Part shown: in pieces, positions 35,930 to 46,889 of the stretch
Layout: each line of letters opens with the position of its first letter
How positions within the stretch are numbered: the first letter of the stretch is position 1
Assembly (NCBI RefSeq): GCF_040954645.1
Contig: NC_092806.1
Location: 114,620,458-114,684,457, forward strand
Direction of reading: 5' to 3'
DNA: 64,000 nt
From: Diabrotica undecimpunctata
Lineage: Eukaryota > Arthropoda > Insecta > Coleoptera > Chrysomelidae
Notes under the pieces: model-generated
The model's database searches: none
What the model was told of the DNA's origin: nothing
Seen by the model: the letters and a program-made list of their open reading frames with translations, nothing else
Position numbers and translations under genes: made by a program

Positions 35930-37385
35930 CCCACATACCTACGATATTAAAAGGATGCGCTCTGGTGGGGCTTTTTCCATGTTATCGAGTCCTAGGTCAC
36001 TTGGTATGCTGGAGTATCTCCCAAAAATATTCGTACACATCTGGGTATTAATAGTAGTATAGCTTTCTGCATAGTCTTATAAAGATGTTCACTCAGACCT
36101 AGCTTTTTTATGTTTTCTAGTCGGTTCCCCGGAATAACTCCAGTAGTAGAGAGAATAATAGGTATTGTCTGAGTACTTTTCATTCTCCATTGTCTTCATA
36201 TTTGAATTTTCAGATCTCTTTACCTAACTATCCTTTCGTTGAATTTAACACGCAGATTATTATTTTAGGTATCGCCACATCAATTAGTGTTGTTCGTCTC
36301 GTTAGTTTATTAACTAGTATGATATCTGAGCTATTGTTTGGTCCGTCAGTGCGGTCCCAATATAACTTGTAGTTGGCATTCTCAAGCATAATCTTAGGAA
36401 CGTTTGATAGTATGGGAGATGGTTAGTTCAAAGAAGTACCAGTTTGATGGATATCTCTTGATAAGGGATCTTTTCTATTGAGTCATGCTGTTCCTTATAT
36501 TCAATTGCTACAAATGCCTGTCAGTCCCGATAAGATAATGGATGGTTTCTTGGACTTGACATCCATATCAGCAATAGGGCTTTGATAATATATTTCAGGT
36601 AATTTTTGCTTGGAATAAACCAATCCTGAAAGGCGAGTAACGGTTCTTATGTTTCAGGGAACATCTTTCCTGATGTCAACCAATAGTTCGACGCCGAATT
36701 GTCGACATAGTCTTGGCTGACTTCATTGGGATGTCGCCCATGTAGAGGTTTACTCATCCAGGTGCGAATTTTTTCCTCCTTTTAAAGATTTTATGCGCAA
36801 TTCTGGTTTCCTCAATTTAAGCGATGTTGTGTCATCTACTACGCACGTGCGAAGTAAAGTAGATGTTTCAGCCCACATCCGAAAATAAATTCGTTAATCA
36901 GCTATCTGTTTTTCTAATTGCTAACTTATATCCGTAAGTCCTAAATACCGTGGTAATGTCGTTCTTTTATCTGCACGAGAATGATGATTTTGTGCTTTCG
37001 TGAGGTATTTTCGCACTTTTCACTGAAGATTTTCTATATCCGTTTTAGTCCTCTTAATAACACCAAAGGAATAGCGAAATGCGGAACATACGTAGGTGTT
37101 CAGTGCCGTAAATAAATTTTTACTGTTAAGATGTGGACGAAGTTATCTCGGCTTTCATTTGCTTATGGTCAATTTTTCGCGCCTGCTTTAATTCGAGATA
37201 TTTATACATATCGCAGGGCCGATCATAGGAAGGTGGCTGCCTGCGTGCGAAGACACATGTGCCACCCCCCTCTGGAGAAAAATTCTTAATGCCAGAATAA
37301 AATTTGCAAAACAGGAATTGAGTGACACCATTTGTGACTATAATTTCAGTTGGCTGTTTTTCACCTAGATAAATACCCATGAATG
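35930..37385 (-). mobile_element. LINE C-terminal region, degraded
   Basis: Reverse strand. Near 37380-37130 CDMYKYLELKQARKIDHKQM is a YKYLG.....I.H block. 37060-36900 gives RYSFGVIK-type and HH residues (frames broken). 36400-36300 gives MPTTSYIGTALTDQTIAQIS. 36183-35992 gives TIPIILSTTGVIPGNRLENI, KKLGLSEHLYKTMQKAILLL. IVLSTTGVIP...L...LYI.MQKAVLL is a conserved C-terminus of a LINE family in many invertebrates. RT catalytic part absent. Confidence 0.7.
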
Positions 37386-37449
37386 CATTTATTTTATTAA
37401 AGAGTTGTTGTACTGTCTTTATCTTTCACGATACTTTCTTCCTCCTGTA

Positions 37450-38175
37450 GCTGTAACTTAGTGTCTAGTTGTCAGATCCCTGCAGGCATTCATAAGGTTA
37501 TCATTAGAAATGTTATAAAACTCATACAGAAAGCAGAATATTGAATAGCATTCAGATAATAAGGTAAATCTTTCATTTACCGAGGAGATGACGTGTTTAA
37601 GAATTGCAAAATAAAAAGCAGTCTTGAACTGCTGGACGGGATTTGAAACTGGCTGACCACTGCCCTTGTAATCAAATAAAAGGACCTTTTTCTTAAGATT
37701 CAAAATAGGAAATTCAGGATCAACACCTAAATCTCTAACAAGTATTGTTGCTATTCGACAAATATGTATTTTAAAATTATTGTCAGATCTTCCATATTGT
37801 CAGAAATTCCAAATATTTTTAAAATTATCTAAGCTTTGAATTCATTCAGCCATATTTAATTTAGAATTTTGAAGCATTTACTTAAGACATAGTTAATATA
37901 ATAATTATTGATAACAAATAATGACAAATTACAACTGAACACAAAAATTTAAACGTATTTAAACTTTTAATTGTTTATTTAGTATCCACTTTTTTCGTGT
38001 CTCTATGGTGGGATATACAATTAAGGCATTTAATGCAGGAATAATGTTATTTAGATCTTTTTTTAAAGGTCTAATAGAATTGATACGACTTCCCCACCTT
38101 ATTTCACTTATCTGTTTTAAAGTTTGAATTATTATTTTGAAAAACTTTTGGCGAAACTGTATTTTCACGTTAACC
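37450..38175 (-). pseudogene. hAT-type (ZMYM/TTF-like) transposase fragment
   Basis: Reverse strand. 38168-37959 encodes KQISEIRWGSRINSIRPLKK followed by DLNNIIPALNAL, the ...TRW..R..AI..L block of hAT-derived proteins. 37703-37458 encodes FYFAILKHVISSVNERFTLL and SECYSIFCFLYEF, matching the VFLPIID.....RF..... C-terminal region. It lies downstream of the Sec61-gamma 3' end on the same strand. Confidence 0.55.
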
Positions 38176-38632
38176 CTCTGAAAGGGTAACAGTGCAGCAT
38201 AAACTTCGAGACTAACAGAAATTTCTGAAACGGTACAGCTAAATACGACTTCAAAATGACTGAATATGCTGGCGCGTGATATCGTGCATATATCAAGATG
38301 CTTCGACCAGTATTACATCTTAGAAATATTTGGCAGTTTTCTGCCAAATATTATTTCATTATATGAGCGTTTATGAGTGCAAGTTACTGGTGGTTTGTTT
38401 TGAATTAAAGTTGCGTTTAACAAATAGATTCGTTCTAGAAAAACATCAATGTAAAATATGTATCATTTATTACTTAAACAATTTTGATTAATTTCTTTAA
38501 CAATCAAAGAAAATAATAGTTTTTATTTTCTTTTAGCACCAGTTATTTATATTATCATATTTTGCGTACTAACGGTTTCCTCCAGCTAATGATGTGAAAG
38601 AAATAAAATGGTAAAAATTTACAAAACAACGT

Positions 38633-38638
38633 TTTATT
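38633..38638 (-). terminator. Sec61gamma: Polyadenylation signal of Sec61-gamma
   Basis: AATAAA on the reverse strand, about 120 bases after the Sec61-gamma stop codon. Position typical for a compact 3' UTR. Confidence 0.55.
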
Positions 38639-38759
38639 CTATGCAAAAAACATTGAATGATAAATATATGAAAAGTAAAAATATAATTTATTGTATTCCT
38701 ATTTAACTAAAAAATGGAAAATGATGATTGCATGAACTGACATAAATATGAAAATATAT

Positions 38760-38948
<189 letters not shown>

Positions 38949-39322
38949 CTAAGTGACATTCAATATACTAGATTATTCAATACATTAGTCATGCTTTAGT
39001 ATTACTTCGTCTATAAGCCCGCACATAATTATCCATAATGGACTAAAAGCCATTCATAATCAATAGGAGGCTAATACATATATGAAGAAGTGGTAAAACT
39101 AAGAGATATTAACTGCAATCAATGCACAACATAGTAAACTTTCTCTTAAACCAATGGCAGTTGCGTCATATAAAGCATTTGTCAAAGGGAGAAAATGAAA
39201 TACTAAACTTAAATCATTTAAACTTTATGTGTATGACTACATAGTCAATTTTTAAATTTTAGTTATTAAATAAAAACCACAAGTTTTAACACCAAATATA
39301 TAGTTAAAACATGTACATATGT

Positions 39323-39324
<2 letters not shown>

Positions 39325-39403
<79 letters not shown>

Positions 39404-39680
39404 GTATTTAGGCGCCACGCCCTTCCGGTAGGGATCTATGGAGGAGTATCACCGATCCGCAAGCCCTTATCTCTTGCCGTACTTCTCCACCATAGGCCGA
39501 TCAGACACCAGCATATTCTAGTCTAAGCCGCAGATTCGTTTTAGAATTTAAAACTGCTGCGTTAGCCTTTTCTATTTTACTGTACACCGAGCCGGGGCTT
39601 GAACCCACATCCACTGAACCATTCGACAGTGAAGCGAATGAGAATCAGCCGCCTGGCCCGCTTGGCTATCTGACCGACAT
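39325..39680 (-). mobile_element. tRNA-headed SINE with (TA)n tail and target duplication
   Basis: Best copy of the family. Reverse strand from 39680: GATAGCCAAGCGGGCCAGGC (A box), GTGGGTTCAAGCCCCGG (B box), then a body with GGCTAACGCAGCAG, CTAGAATATGCTGGTGTCTG and CCCTACCGGAAGGGCGTGG. It ends in about 72 bp of pure TA (39328-39400). Flanked by TATGTAAATTAT at 39318-39329 and 39681-39692, a perfect 12-bp target repeat. Not a functional tRNA gene: only the promoter half is tRNA-like. Confidence 0.9.
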
Positions 39681-39692
39681 TATGTAAATTAT

Positions 39693-40256
39693 TACTAAAA
39701 AAAAAACTTTCCAGAGTGGTTTGCTTAAGGCTAGGTATCTTATTTTTCCAATTGGATTTTCTACTGAATTTAAAAGCTTAAGAGATTTGTTGTGCTCTAT
39801 TAAAAAGGTAATTTTTCTAGATGGGAGCCATTGAGACAAGGATTTTTACTTTATCCAATTACCAGCAGCTGTCCTTTGTCTTCAATAGTATTGGCACAAA
39901 ACAAAGCAAAGTTTTATTAGTTAAGGTTTGAAAAAATAGTGCAGTCTTATCGTCATTTATAAATATCTCGACCTTCATTGTAGTGAGTTGTTTATTCTTC
40001 CAGTCAGAAACCACAATAAATCTACATCAGCTACTCCACCAGATATAGATTAAAAGCAAATATTGTGCCTATTGTGACACTTACAAAACTTTGCAAGCCA
40101 CCAATTAGAAGCTTTCATATTAAAACTTAATTTCCTTGCCACTTCTTATGCCTTTTTTAAATCATTTTCAAAGAAACTTACTTCAATGTTCCAATGGTGG
40201 AACTAAAAAAAATATATATTTTTTCTAATTCCACCATACTTTTCAGTCAACTGTCT
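39693..40256. other. No recognisable feature
   Basis: AT-rich part of the Sec61-gamma intron with no supported feature. Confidence 0.4.
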
Positions 40257-40266
40257 AACTAGTTAT

Positions 40267-40690
40267 CTTCTTCTTCATATGCCATCTCCTCTAAGAAGGT
40301 TGGCAACCATCATGGCAATTCGCACTTTCGATACTGCTGCTCTAAAGAGGTCAGCAGAAGTGCAGTTAAATCAAACTCTCAAATTGTTTAACCACGAGAT
40401 GCGTCTTCTTCCGCGACTCCTTCTACCCTGTATTCTTCCTTGTATTATTAATTGCAGCAAGTTATAAGGCTCGCCCCTCATGACATGTCCCAGATATTAG
40501 TTTTCTGACTTTAATTGTATTTAAAACCTCTTTATCTTTTCCCATTCTTCTCAACACCTCGACATTCGTGACTCTATCCACACAACTTATTCCTAATATT
40601 CTTCTGTAGGCCCAGAACTCGAAGGCTTCTAATCTGTCCGAAACATATTTCTTTAATGTCCAAGCCTCCAACCCATAAAACAATATGGAG
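40267..40690 (-). mobile_element. 5'-truncated LINE with target duplication
   Basis: Reverse strand encodes FYGLEAWTLKKYVSDRLEAF, EFWAYRRILGISCVDRVTNV, EVLRRMGKDKEV, then broken frames of the SWL/W-F-x-C region. The tail is TATGAAGAAGAAG at 40267. Flanks AACTAGTTAT (40257-40266) and AACTACTTAT (40691-40700) form a 10-bp repeat with one mismatch. Close relative of the LINE at 47549-48413. Confidence 0.85.
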
Positions 40691-40834
40691 AACTACTTAT
40701 AGATATCCCTATAATGGATTATATTAACTTTTTTAATGACCTACCGACATTGTGACACCTGCCGTTTATTTTGTAGGTATTTATGTAATTAAAATTTCTA
40801 GTGAAACTATTTCCTTCTGGCATGTTTCCATCCA

Positions 40835-41095
40835 TCCAATAGCGCTACAGCCCAAATCGGGCCTTGGCCTCCTTCAACAGGCTTCTCCAATCATCTCGAT
40901 TTACCGCTGTTCTTTTCCATGAACGCGTTCCCAGGCAGTTCCTGGCATCCTCATCGACTTCGTCTTCCCATCTCTTTTTAGGTCTTCCAACAGGTCTTTT
41001 TCCCTGCATTCTTGCATTTAATAATTTTCTGGGGATTCTATTCTCATGCATGCGGACCACGTGCCTTGCCCACCGTAATCTCTGGCATGTTTAAC
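40835..41095 (-). mobile_element. LINE 3' fragment, second family
   Basis: Reverse strand encodes MVRMHENRIPRKLLNARMQG, KRPVGRPKKRWEDEVDEDAR and RDDWRSLLKEAKARFGL, ending at a stop. H.NR.P.K.......GKR..GRPKKRW is the usual C-terminus of a LINE family different from its neighbours. Intact frame to the end. Confidence 0.8.
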
Positions 41096-41179
41096 ACTGA
41101 TTTTTTTTTATCTTTTTGGGAATACAAATAAGCCTCTACGACACAACTTTAAAAATAATAAAAACCAATCTAGAGAAGG

Positions 41180-41960
41180 ATGATACTAGTATAGTGGAGG
41201 TATGTAGATGATATGTTCTACATTTGGTCCCATTGGACAAATTCTTAATGGGCATCAACTACTTGTTGTGAATCATAAAATACATGAACGGATGGGTCTC
41301 AAGAGAACAATAGTTAGAGCAATAAAAGCACAAAGAATTAGATAGTATGGACAAATAATGAGAAGAGCAATCTGTTAAAAGTTATAACGGATTGGTTACC
41401 ACCAGGTAAAAGGGCCACTGACAGACCTAAACTGAGATAAGTGGAAGAAGATTTAAGGAGTATGGAAATTAGAAATATAGAAAGGATAATTAAAGAGAGA
41501 GAAGAATGGAGAACAATAGTGGAAAGAGCGAAGTCACACCAGAAACTGTAAAAGCAAACCCAGAATGGGATGTCCCCCACACAAAAAGGATCTTCAAGTG
41601 AAAACAGCTTCAGCTTCTTCAGGAGCGTATAGCTTGTATATATATCAACTACAAAGAACAATAATTTACCATGAAAGAGAAAAATAATTCACTATAATTT
41701 CTGAAGTTTTATTATCACTAAAGGATACAGAATATATAACTGAAGTATACAGAAAATCAACACACAGCAATAAGTATTTGAATTACCATTCAAATCATGA
41801 TAATGATTGTGCCAAAAAATACTTGCATCAGAGATACCACCTTTTTTGAAAGAAAGAAAGTATCCACTATCACTTAAGGAATTAAAAAAAACTAAGGAAA
41901 TGAAACACAATATTAAAAAAGGTTTTGAAACAATTAAAGCAAGCTATTTGAAGTGACACA
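41180..41960 (+). mobile_element. Penelope-like RT fragment split by a LINE
   Basis: 41195-41250 encodes GGMYVDDMFYIWSHW, a Penelope-type YVDD block (W.RYVDD...IW). After the LINE at 41263-41643 it resumes with a degenerate IKFTME-like segment, then LLSLKDTEYITEVYRKSTHS, NKYLNYHSNHD (family VYRKPTHT..YLNYNSHHP) and hydrophilic sequence to 41955. The two halves join across the LINE target repeat. Confidence 0.75.
41263..41643 (+). mobile_element. LINE tail inserted in the Penelope-like element
   Basis: Flanked by the perfect 9-bp repeat ATCAACTAC (41254-41262, 41644-41652). Broken frames read HERMGLKRTIVRAIKAQR, YGQIMRRA, LPPGKRATDRPKLR, EIRNIERIIKEREEWRTIVE and RAKSHQKL before a stop. The 3' UTR includes AAGCAAACCCAGAATGGGAT. 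A third LINE family in the window. Confidence 0.75.
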
Positions 41961-44240
41961 CAGATCTTTGTATATACCTGTTTAGTTCAACATATCCAGG
42001 ATTCTAAGCTTATTATCCTATTAGAATAGTTATTTATGCACCAAGGGTGTTAATAAGATGATTACGCTCAGAGAGCAATATAATCCTTTTGCCCAAAAGA
42101 TGGATGTTGCTCGATGGGCATCATCATCCTGTAAAACCAGTGGTACATACAAGATTTTATTTTTCACTTCACATAATATAAAAACTACAATTGAGACGTT
42201 TTACTTGTTTGAAGTAGTCTATGACAGTTGTTATTTTGACATTTGTTGAATATATTATGTAGTAGTCAGTTGGATTTATATTCAGTTATAGATTTATGCC
42301 ATTTATTTATATTCAGTTATTATTCATTTATATTCAGTATTCTCAATATTTATAAAGATTATTAAGGTTAAAAAATATTAGTTCTAAAATTCGTAATTAA
42401 TTCGTGAAATAAAAAAACTTCATTCTATGACATTTGCTTCTTTTTCTTATGCAATAGGGCATTAAAGGCCATAACGCCTGCTTATACCCTAGGATATACC
42501 AAGTGTGTTTAAGGTAACTGTATCCAAGCTAAAATAAACAAATAATATGCAAGTGAAAAATAAAAGATATTTAGATATTTTTGCTGGTCAGGTTCTAAAA
42601 AATCTGTTCCAGATACTTATCATCGTGTTGACAAACAATTACACTACAGTTGCATATAATATGTTCAGACGTTTCCTCTGCATACATATCAATTATACAT
42701 CTTTATAATTAAGAATAATATATAACACATACCCAACAATAGGTATAAAAAGATCACAACCTAAACCAGAAGATTACATGATTGGAAGACATACAATATG
42801 CCAATTGGCTGCAGTATAACAACAAACAGCATTAGAAGAAGAAAAACAGGAAGATATTTGGTTTTATTCAGAAATCTACTGAGAAATTTTCATTATCACT
42901 TTCAAAAGATTTCTGCTCACTGGTTTAGAAGACCCTATTTGGATAAATGTTACATTGTTTCATCCTCTCTTATCATATGGAAGGTTATTACAACTGCTAT
43001 TAATTATCAACAGTTGATGCTGACACTATTTAAGGCTTCTTCCATCCAGAAACAGGCAGTTTGACAGAATAATAATTATGGTGCAAACTTTTACTAGTGA
43101 ACAAATTAACATTTTTTAATTTGAAAATTGATAAATTTAAGAAAGGTTTATGAGATCTTCTTGTGATATGTCTACTTGCATTATTTTTTAGTTTTATTTT
43201 GATGGGAATTTTTAACTGTTGAACTAGTCATGACAACAATAAGAGAAAACACAGGGAACATGTTAAAAATATGATAAATGCAATTGAGGTGTGTTTTACA
43301 AAAATCACAAAGTCAAAATTTTAGCAAAATTGAGATTTTAGCGAAATGCTGTTTTTAATATTCTCAAATAAGATTTCACAAAATCAACAGAAATGCTGAA
43401 ATGTTTCTAATTAAACTTATATGTTTTTGCAAAAAGATGTCATATACTTAACCATTCTTTCCTCCAAATAAAACAGAAGTCCATGCAACAGGATAGGACA
43501 TGTGTTTTTTGCTGTAAAGTCTTGCCAAAATGTATGATTTAGTCAGTTTGTTATTATTTTTCTTGTAGAATGGATGTGCTACATTGATTTTTGAGTGACA
43601 ATTTGTTTAGCACATATTTTAGTTTAAAACTGCTACAAATTTTAAAGAGCTGTCAACTAATTGGCCTAATTAAAGATTTATATATTTTGAGATACCATAC
43701 TCAAAAAGCCAATTCACTTACTTAACCAAATCACACTAAAAAAAAGTATGAATTGAATACCTACACCTACATTACAGATCTATACTTTGTATTTTAAACA
43801 TGACAGGGTGGTAGTTGAATATACTAGGATAAGAATGGATTTGATTTGAATTTGAAACATTATAGAAAATATTTTATATGGAGATACAAAAGTGTCAGTT
43901 TATTACCAAAATAAACATTCAGACATTATAACCTATTTAACAGAAACTTGGCAGCCACCCATATGGCAATGCCAAACACATAATAAAAAACACTAACAAC
44001 AAATAACCAGGCATAAAACAAAACTATTAATAATGAGTACTAATATATAATAATTTAAGAACAAAATTATATGAACTGTAGGCTCATGACACATCTTATG
44101 GAAATAATTGCTTAGTTCTTTAATGTTGCTTAAAGTCCAACAATAGTTACAAAATGCATTTAATAACACAAACATCATTTCCAGTCACAAAATCTCCCCA
44201 TATTGTATACATAAATTGCAAAAAATGCTCAAGTGGTATT
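41961..44240. other. Sec61-gamma intron, no recognisable feature
   Basis: AT-rich; the 88-codon frame at 42798-43064 has no recognisable motif. Nothing else supported. Confidence 0.4.
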
Positions 44241-44325
44241 TGGATAAACTAATAAGATTGATCACATTTTCCAGTTGAGTTAAATTTAAAAAAAAATGTC
44301 TTAAGAATATAACCAAATGTCTTAC

Positions 44326-44423
44326 CTCGTCTGTCTGGTTTTGTACACCTTTTAACTAATCTAATTGAGTCTTTAGCAAATTGTTTTCCAGGCTCAACGA
44401 ATTTTGCAATTTGGTCCATAGTT
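44326..44423 (-). CDS. Sec61gamma: Sec61-gamma, first coding exon
   Basis: Reverse strand. ATG at 44419-44417 lies four bases after a 3' splice site (CTTTTAG). It encodes [20 protein letters not shown] then [11 protein letters not shown] and one base of the next codon, ending at the donor GTAAGA (44325). This is the cytosolic amphipathic N-terminus of Sec61-gamma. The open frame that runs on into the intron is not coding. The CDS is 94 bases here plus 113 in the terminal exon, 207 in total. The 5.4 kb intron between them holds SINE, LINE and Penelope-type insertions. Confidence 0.96.
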
Positions 44424-44489
44424 CTAAAAGTGAGGAACAAATATAAACTCTTTAATTCATTAACTTGTTTAATTATTTTGAGTACTTAC

Positions 44490-44600
44490 GTTTTGATTTA
44501 TGTGAGAATACAGTAATATAACTGTGCTTCAAAGCTACGTCGACAGTAAAAGAATTCGAAGTTCTCCCCAAATCACGCACTCGGATCTCGTCAGTGACAG
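44490..44600 (-). other. Sec61gamma: Sec61-gamma 5' UTR exon (approximate start)
   Basis: A perfect donor GTAAGT (44489-44484, reverse strand) and the acceptor at 44425-44424 define a 66-bp intron in the 5' UTR. The transcription start is not determined; the upstream 100 bases are less AT-rich than the surroundings. Noncoding. Confidence 0.65.
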
Positions 44601-44631
44601 CTCCGGCCACGATGGCAGAAAATAGTAACAA

Positions 44632-44698
44632 ACGTCAATTGACGTGTATCGTGTATGACTTGAATAAAAAATTTACAGTGAAAGCGAGTATGACGTCA
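44632..44698 (-). promoter_or_regulatory. CRE/UPRE-like sites upstream of Sec61-gamma
   Basis: TGACGTCA, a perfect full CRE, is at 44691-44698. The 14-bp palindrome ACGTCAATTGACGT at 44632-44645 contains two inverted TGACGT half sites, one extending to TGACGTG as in UPR elements. Both lie within about 100-200 bp upstream of the 5' UTR exon. ATF/CREB-, ATF6- or XBP1-type bZIP factors bind such sites. Function here is inferred. Confidence 0.5.
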
Positions 44699-45047
44699 TG
44701 AACTTAATTTAATTTAACAGAAAATAATTACCAAAGGTAACAATTATGGTATTTAAATAAAATTGTGAATGATGTCCAAAATTGCTTTGAATAGACTAGT
44801 AATAATAATATTATTTCAATTAAAAAAAGCTTTCAAGATATGCAATGAACAAGTAATGTTAGTTGCATATCCCACAATATTTTACTCTACTATAATAATC
44901 ATAATCTTAATAAGATTATATGATTATTATTTTACATCTTAACATTATATTTAATTAGCTTTTACTTAATTAGCTTTAATTAAGACAATTTTTAAAAACG
45001 ATTTTTTTGGTTTCTTAATAGTGATTTATTCTGGTTTGTGCTGCTGA

Positions 45048-45077
45048 AAACATTAAGCATATTTATGCTTAATGTTT
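45048..45077. repeat. Perfect 13-bp hairpin
   Basis: AAACATTAAGCAT, a 4-nt loop, then ATGCTTAATGTTT. Isolated in AT-rich DNA upstream of Sec61-gamma; could be incidental. The rest of 44700-45815 holds nothing I can name. Confidence 0.6.
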
Positions 45078-45819
45078 GTAAATTCGATGAAAAGACGAAA
45101 AGATGAATTTGTTTCGAAACTATCTTACCGGTTTGTAAATTCATTGCAGCGTTTTGGTTGATGTTATCTTTTATAAGTGGTAGTCTTCCTATATTGCGTT
45201 TGTGATTCTATTTTTGTTATCAGTTAAACTTCATTTTCTTAAAGTCCTGCTATTAGGTATATATCTGTTTTGTTAGATGTCGAGTCCACGTATTGCTTTT
45301 CGGCTGGATATTTGAGAATCGTATTAGAACAGGTAAAACAGGAGGCAGGTATATTTTTAAGCTTATCTATTCTTATCTTTCTTAGTTATTGCAGTTATGT
45401 TTTTGATTCACATTAAAAATCAGAACATTTAATTTGTATGTACACTACACAGCATAAAAACATCACTTTATATTGCTTAGTTAAATTCATCGACCATCCG
45501 TCGACATTATTTTGTTTTAATGACTTGCTTTGCATAAATCATTCATTTTTTAGACAACTTCTATGTTTTGTTTTATTTATGTTATTTAATCTCGATGCTA
45601 GAGCATCTAAAAGACTATAAAAATTTGAGAGAACGAAGGTGATGTAGGTACATTATATACTAAAACCTCTTTAAAGATTAAACGAAAGCAAAAAAAAGCA
45701 AGAGGGTCAAAATAAATGGAAGTTGTTAATATCAACAAAAAATAAATCAGTTACAAAATATCTGAGAGAGTTATCACGATTTGACAAAAAAAAAGAAAAT
45801 ATATTTCTCCAACTCCAAC

Positions 45820-45950
45820 ACCTGAAAACTCATCATCATTATCATTATAGCCATTAACATCTTAGCACAAATGTGTAGTGGTTTAGCTTTGAGCTTCAGC
45901 AGTTCGGATAGTTTGATTAATATTTCTCCACTGGTCGCGGTTACCTGAAA
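45820..45950 (-). mobile_element. LINE 3' end fragment
   Basis: The reverse strand starts with AACCGCGACCAGTGGAGAAA (NRDQWRN) and passes through a degenerate EAQS-type stretch to ATAATGATAATGATGATGAG. The RDxWR...(D)n ending is common at the 3' end of several insect LINEs. Short. Confidence 0.45.
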
Positions 45951-45999
45951 ACTACCAGAGTTATAACCAAAAGAAGAAGAAGAAAATATTCATATACAC

Positions 46000-46480
46000 A
46001 TATTTGGACTGCCCAGACAAGCTTTTGATAAAGTGTGGCATACATGGTTGCTGCATTAAATTAAACAACAACTACCATCAGAATACTATAGGATATTTAA
46101 ATCCTACATAATAGACACATATTTCCAGATAAAATACGGTACTCTAGTAACATAATTGAGACCTATAAACTCCGGCTTACTCCAAGGCAGTGTGCTTGGT
46201 CCACTCCTGTACCTATTATAAACGGCGAACCTACCTTCTATTCAGTCCTAACCTAACCTAACCTAATCTAAGCTTCTTACCTATGTATTCAGTGCTCCTT
46301 AGTAACTATTGTAGATGACACCGTCATCCTCTCGCCCCACAAAAGTTGTTTAGAAGCATCTAGAAGGTTATAAGACCACTTAAACACTATTCAGATGTTG
46401 TTAAGAAAATGACGAATCAGACTAATATTGCGGTTGTACGTAGAATGAGGAAGAAGAATGCTAGATCATTTATACAATTA
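46000..46480 (+). mobile_element. Jockey-clade LINE RT fragment
   Basis: Broken frames give ARQAFDKVWHTWLLH, LPSEYYRIFKSYIIDTYFQI, NSGLLQGSVLGPLLYLL and TANLPSIQS, then TIVDDTVILSPHKSC and LNTIQM. These match the Jockey RT series D.AQAFDKVWH, SYL.DR.F.V, G.PQGSVLGPLLY and FADDTAI. A CCTAA-repeat segment lies between the last two. Several stops. Confidence 0.8.
46247..46266. repeat. Four CCTAA units (telomere-like)
   Basis: Complement of TTAGG, the ancestral insect telomere unit, four perfect copies followed by a degenerate fifth, inside the Jockey RT remnant. Confidence 0.7.
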
Positions 46481-46889
46481 AAGTTCTCCAGAACAAGGTG
46501 TATAAAAAAACTTGAGATGAGAAAGATACCTGTGAAAAAAACTAGTATGTACATGGCAGTTCATTTTTTATTTTAGCTTTATTTCTAAAATTTCCAAATC
46601 AGTAGCCAAAACAGCAAATAAGTATACAAACAAAATAAATACAGTTATATTTTTAATATGCTTTATTCCCCATTTAATATTATTGTCCTAGTACCCTTCC
46701 ATCCTTACTTTGGATATGTTATTTTGCCATGTATTTGATTTTGTATAGCAAATTCGCCAAACTTACTATATGTATCTTCATACGTGGAAGTGCCAGTTCG
46801 AACTTGCAATATTTCGTTAATTTTTTCTAAAAATAAGTATATATTAATTAAACCAATCGATCAAAATCGATTATTTATTTTAAAAATGC

